NCBI GenBank assembly: GCA_015039465.1
Contig: MU130261.1
Span: forward strand, 96,643 to 106,863
Direction: 5' to 3'
DNA from: Phlegmacium glaucopus
Lineage: Eukaryota > Basidiomycota > Agaricomycetes > Agaricales > Cortinariaceae
Length of the DNA: 10,221 nt
The notes below the pieces were generated by a model. That model was given only the letters and a program-made list of their open reading frames with translations. It had not been told where the DNA came from and ran no database searches. The position numbers and the translations under genes were made by a program. Shown here one piece after another: positions 7,331 through 10,221 of this stretch (its first letter is position 1; each line of letters begins with the position of its first letter).

Positions 7331-7481
7331 GAAATGCGCACCATAAAAGGTTCTATTTACAGAACAAAACGATGCAAGCAAATACCGGCAGAAGAACGGC
7401 GGCTTGGAACGAACCTACGACCTTTTAGACTTGCTGCATTTAAACTTGAATCGTTCAGCAAAAAATACACGGTTCTATTTA

Positions 7482-7609
7482 GAATGTAGTCTGCCACTTG
7501 CGTTGTAATTGAGTCTTTACTATTACATGCCAATTTGCATACTCAACCCTTTGACAAGAGAATAAATACTTAACCTCATTGGTTGCAGTATTTAAATTTG
7601 AAAGATACC
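7482..7609. repeat. Imperfect direct repeat, unit 1 (A2 spacer)
   Basis: This is almost the same sequence as 1613-1740 and pairs with 7693-7807 in the same way as the two units in the A1 spacer. Confidence 0.75.
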
Positions 7610-7692
7610 CGGAGGTCATCTAGAACATCCTTGGACGATCAATGGAAAATTGTACAACACACTGGCAACATTTGTTCTATTCAGTGAATGAA

Positions 7693-7807
7693 GAATGTTA
7701 TCTGCCAGCGTTGTGTTTAGTGTTTACTATCGCATGCCAATTGCATGCTCAACCTCTTGACAGGAGAATAATCTTATTGGTTACAACATTTTAATTTAAT
7801 AGATACC
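7693..7807. repeat. Imperfect direct repeat, unit 2 (A2 spacer)
   Basis: This is the counterpart of 1829-1948, with a short deletion of the TGCCAAATTGG segment and a different junction around CAACCTCTTGACAGG. It shows that the direct duplication existed before the two A units separated. No gene is seen between 7262 and 7950. Confidence 0.75.
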
Positions 7808-7950
7808 ATACGACACTCTGTACAGTTATAGATATGCGGTCATTGAAGTTAAATCTGCAATACGACTGGGAAAACATGTCACTATTAATCAAATGTTGGT
7901 AAATTGGACCACATACATCATTCTAAGCTGGAGTCTGATAGTCATAGGAC

Positions 7951-9542
7951 TCAGACTGTTGCAGTAGCGGGGGTAGGAAGAGGTTTGCACCAAAACATCC
8001 ATACTCGTAGTATGTCCTGTGTCAAAAATGAGCACAATTTTGACACTTGATGGGAAGGTTTTGAAGAAGAACGTGCAGGTGAAGTACTCACGCCTTGGCT
8101 GCCAAAAATTATTCCTACCGCTGCAGGGACTGTAAAAAGAGTAATTCCTAAGCACATTATTTGAATTTAAGCAGACCCTTACTCACGGACGGCCAAAGAA
8201 AGAGAAAAAGCATTGTCCCAGTTGGCCATTTCATGTACTATTCCCAACCTGTCAATATAATAAATTAATCCGCTGGGACACTTTGATTATTTAAGCTTGA
8301 AAGCAACCCAATACACAGAATCAAACAGAGGCCAAAGAGCCCGAGACGCAGAAGGAGGCCGAACGGAGTATTGTTACGAATCAAAAGTGGTTTGCATGCC
8401 TTCCAGTGTTTGCGACATTTGAGGATGGTGAGCACTAGTTAATGCAATGAATATATGTCAACTATTGGTAAACGGTCGGCGAAAGAAATCAGTACTATAG
8501 GGTACCATCCTCACCTCCCAAGATTAGGCATGCAATGACGGAACAAACGACGATGGTCGATGTGATACGTACCCTATGAAACCCAGTAGTGTATAAAATG
8601 AATGAAACTTTTCACAACAGCGAGACGCACGGTATCCGGATCCGAGTCGACATAGAACAAAAATATCCATCGGGTTTCCGGAGAACAGCCCTTGGTTTGA
8701 GGATGCCGAGCTACGAAGAAAGGTTAGTTCCACAATATTTATAAAGCTTTCTTACTCACAATCAGGACTTCAATAAGGATGCCAGTGAAGACGGCATATG
8801 GTACCAAATAAAACTGTCAGTCGATCAGAGACCAGCAGAATACTCAAACGAGCACAGATCGCTCACGATTATCATTGTGGTTCTGAGAATGGTAGATAGA
8901 CCTGATATCGTGAGCCAGATCTTAGTTGTCGCAGGAATCAGTATAATTTATCCAGGCTTTTGGAGAATTATACTCACCTCTAGCATAAATGTCACAAAGG
9001 TAAGTGCGTTTCTGTGTGCAAATTTCAGTCATGCATAAGTTGATAGCAAAAATTCAAACGAACAAGGCGGGAAATGCATGTATCAGCATGGCTTGAAACA
9101 GACAGTGAATATGACCTGGCAAGGGACCCGTTTGGTGGCCAAGGATAAGGAGGTAGCCGATGCATGATAAAGCCCATGCACAATGGAACGAATACCAGGC
9201 CGTTGATCGCCGAATGGAGGACGAAAACAAGGCGGTGCATATTATGGCAGAAAGGAATACTAGCCCGACAATATAAAGGACATCATGGGCGATAATAAGA
9301 GGCTTTATTATGCTTTCGTCTTCATAAATAAGCGACGTCAGATATCGTACTATTGGATTCTTTGAATGACATACCTGGTTCGTAAGAATGAGGTATCGAA
9401 TGATTGTATGCTTTGAATTCCATATGTCCCTTGCAGAATTTGAAAGAGTGTGTGTGACTCGTAGCGAGAGAGGGGATAAGTAGTGAGAGTCAATTTCTGG
9501 CAGAATTTGGAGCTCATGGAGCCTTAAAACGTAGGAAAGCAT
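7951..9542 (-). CDS. B2: intact multi-exon seven-transmembrane receptor-like protein
   Basis: Spliced model: exons 9375-9542, 9064-9302, 8978-9011, 8867-8920, 8760-8813, 8631-8710, 8515-8573, 8282-8434, 8187-8237, 8092-8129 and 7951-8016. The stop TGA is at 7951-7953, giving about 331 residues. Every intron has GT...AG ends and every phase matches B1. Length differences from B1 in coding DNA are multiples of three: +6 nt in the exon for the second outer loop, -9 in the TM1 exon, +3 in the first exon and -6 in the last. The same features appear: SIRRSTAWYSF, GHQTGP...C.FQAMLIHAFPAL, FYLVPYAVFTGILIEVLI, GYFCSM, KCRKHWKACKPLLIRNN, ANWDNAFSLSLAVLP and FGSQGDILRVWMFW. The last exon has WCKPL where B1 has WRKRKPL, so the basic tail is weaker. 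The first exon has the same two-frame ambiguity as B1. Proposed role: plasma-membrane receptor-like protein of unknown ligand. Confidence 0.8.
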
Positions 9543-9661
9543 CTAGATATGATATATTAGTGTTGGTAACAGTATGGTAGATACCATGTCAGCGAACTTA
9601 CAATTGCTGATATGATCACTTTGAACTTTGTCGGCGTCGATATTTTGATTTCCGAAATAGT

Positions 9662-9806
9662 TGAAATAACAAATAAGCTACCAGTGTGGCAGTGCAAACG
9701 GGCATCTCGGATAAAACATTGAACCCGCCAAGCCGCGCGTGCAGGTGACAAACAATCTTGCAACCACCGTTACGGAGTCAGGTCAGCAGTCCAATTGGAC
9801 TACTCC
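9662..9806. other. B2-only insert in the 5' flank, unrecognised
   Basis: This sits at the same slot as the B1 insert (after an AGTTGAAATAA-like flank and before CACCACCAGGTTCT) but has unrelated sequence, more GC-rich in its centre (CCGCCAAGCCGCGCGTGC). Minus-strand frames give WRVQCFIRDARLHCHTGSL-like text, which I do not recognise. Together with 3811-4118 it marks a site of repeated turnover. Confidence 0.5.
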
Positions 9807-10221
9807 ACCACCAGGTTCTTTAATCTTAGAGGTTGGTTAAGCGTGTTCCAAGAATAACAATTCTAAATTGTTGAGGCGCGAGCGGTGTTGGAAGATGGAT
9901 GATGGGGAGTCGAAATTGGATAACTACGGACTCAGATAATCAACAACAACACAGCATTTTGTTCGGCTCCCGTCTTCATCAGGTACCAGAGTATCATTAG
10001 TTTTGCCCAGTGATCCGGTTCTCCACAAGAGGACATATATGTGATGACCAAAGGCCGCCGGGCCCCAGCGGAGTGATTCTTGACTAAATACTGTGATGTT
10101 ATTAGAACGCCTGCACAACTCGCTGTGATGTTCAGACGCGAAAATCTCCGATGCACGTAGCCATGCCAGTCACTCTAATGCAATCTTCAGAAGAGCAAAT
10201 ATCCAAAAAAGAACTGGTTGG
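9807..10221 (-). promoter_or_regulatory. Conserved upstream block of copy B2 (cut by window end)
   Basis: This follows B1 4119-about 4560 with many indels. It holds the intact inverted repeat at 9856-9872, CAGTGATCCGGTTCTCCACAAG, and TACTGTGATGTTATTAGAACGCCTGCAC. A GC-rich stretch (GCCGCCGGGCCCCAGCGG, about 10053-10070) is private to B2. No coding region is kept across copies. Confidence 0.55.

Larger units (their letters stand above)
5847..10221. repeat. Second copy of the higher-order tandem repeat (A2+B2, cut by window end)
   Basis: This is homologous to 1-about 4600. The first about 1.4 kb is near identical to the first copy (about a dozen substitutions, mostly transitions, plus small changes near 5915). 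From about 7262 onward small indels and more substitutions appear. Through the B2 gene and its upstream block divergence from B1 is clearly higher. The copy runs off the right end of the window inside the B2 upstream block. Confidence 0.9.

Noticed and set aside
1..10221. Transposon or retroelement origin of the tandem array
   Set aside because: No transposase, reverse transcriptase, LTR or terminal inverted repeats were found. The intron-bearing, head-to-tail units fit unequal crossing over better.
1..10221. CRISPR array, bacterial operon or phage features
   Set aside because: The coding content is split by spliceosomal introns and the repeats are kilobase-sized gene units. Nothing resembles short regularly spaced repeats or prokaryotic gene layout.

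Overview
The window looks like nuclear DNA of a mushroom-forming basidiomycete (Agaricomycetes). It contains many short spliceosomal introns (about 44-83 nt, GT...AG, some with CTGAC-like branch sites). It also carries a seven-transmembrane (7TM) protein family that I know from agaric genomes, and a recognisable piece of a fungal cytosolic ribosomal protein L4 gene. No long unspliced ORF is a real gene: the coding content appears only after splicing, and all of it is on the minus strand.

Layout. The window is a tandem array of four diverged copies of one 7TM gene plus upstream DNA, each unit about 2.8-3.05 kb, all in the same orientation. From left to right: copy A1 (about 1-762, its 3' end lies outside the window), copy B1 (2092-3685), copy A2 (5167-about 6608) and copy B2 (7951-9542). 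A and B alternate, giving a higher-order A+B repeat with a period of about 5.85 kb. Copies B1 and B2 splice from 11 exons into uninterrupted 7TM proteins of about 333 and 331 residues. Copies A1 and A2 are decayed. They share a deletion that removes most of the first coding exon, two 1-nt deletions in the TM1 exon and a destroyed splice donor. A2 shows further splice-site losses and a frameshift near its 3' end.

Between genes. Each copy is preceded (at higher coordinates) by a homologous upstream block of about 0.55-0.6 kb. Between that block and the next gene's stop codon the spacer varies. Both A spacers (about 1415-2010 and 7260-7855) carry a GC-rich palindromic patch and two imperfect 120-130-bp direct repeats. 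The B1 spacer instead carries a truncated, frameshifted fragment of the last exons of RPL4 (4790-5083). A second variable slot lies just upstream of each B start codon: about 300 bp of B1-only DNA and about 145 bp of unrelated B2-only DNA, where the A copies are essentially empty.

How it fits together. This is a local gene-family expansion with birth and death: intact receptor-like B copies interleaved with pseudogene A copies. A1 and A2 are about 99% identical over their gene and upstream block, while B1 and B2 differ by roughly 10-15% including introns. That points to recent homogenisation of the A copies rather than one recent duplication of the whole A+B pair. The ligand and function of the 7TM proteins cannot be read from the sequence. 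No mobile-element protein, CRISPR array, tRNA or pheromone precursor was found.
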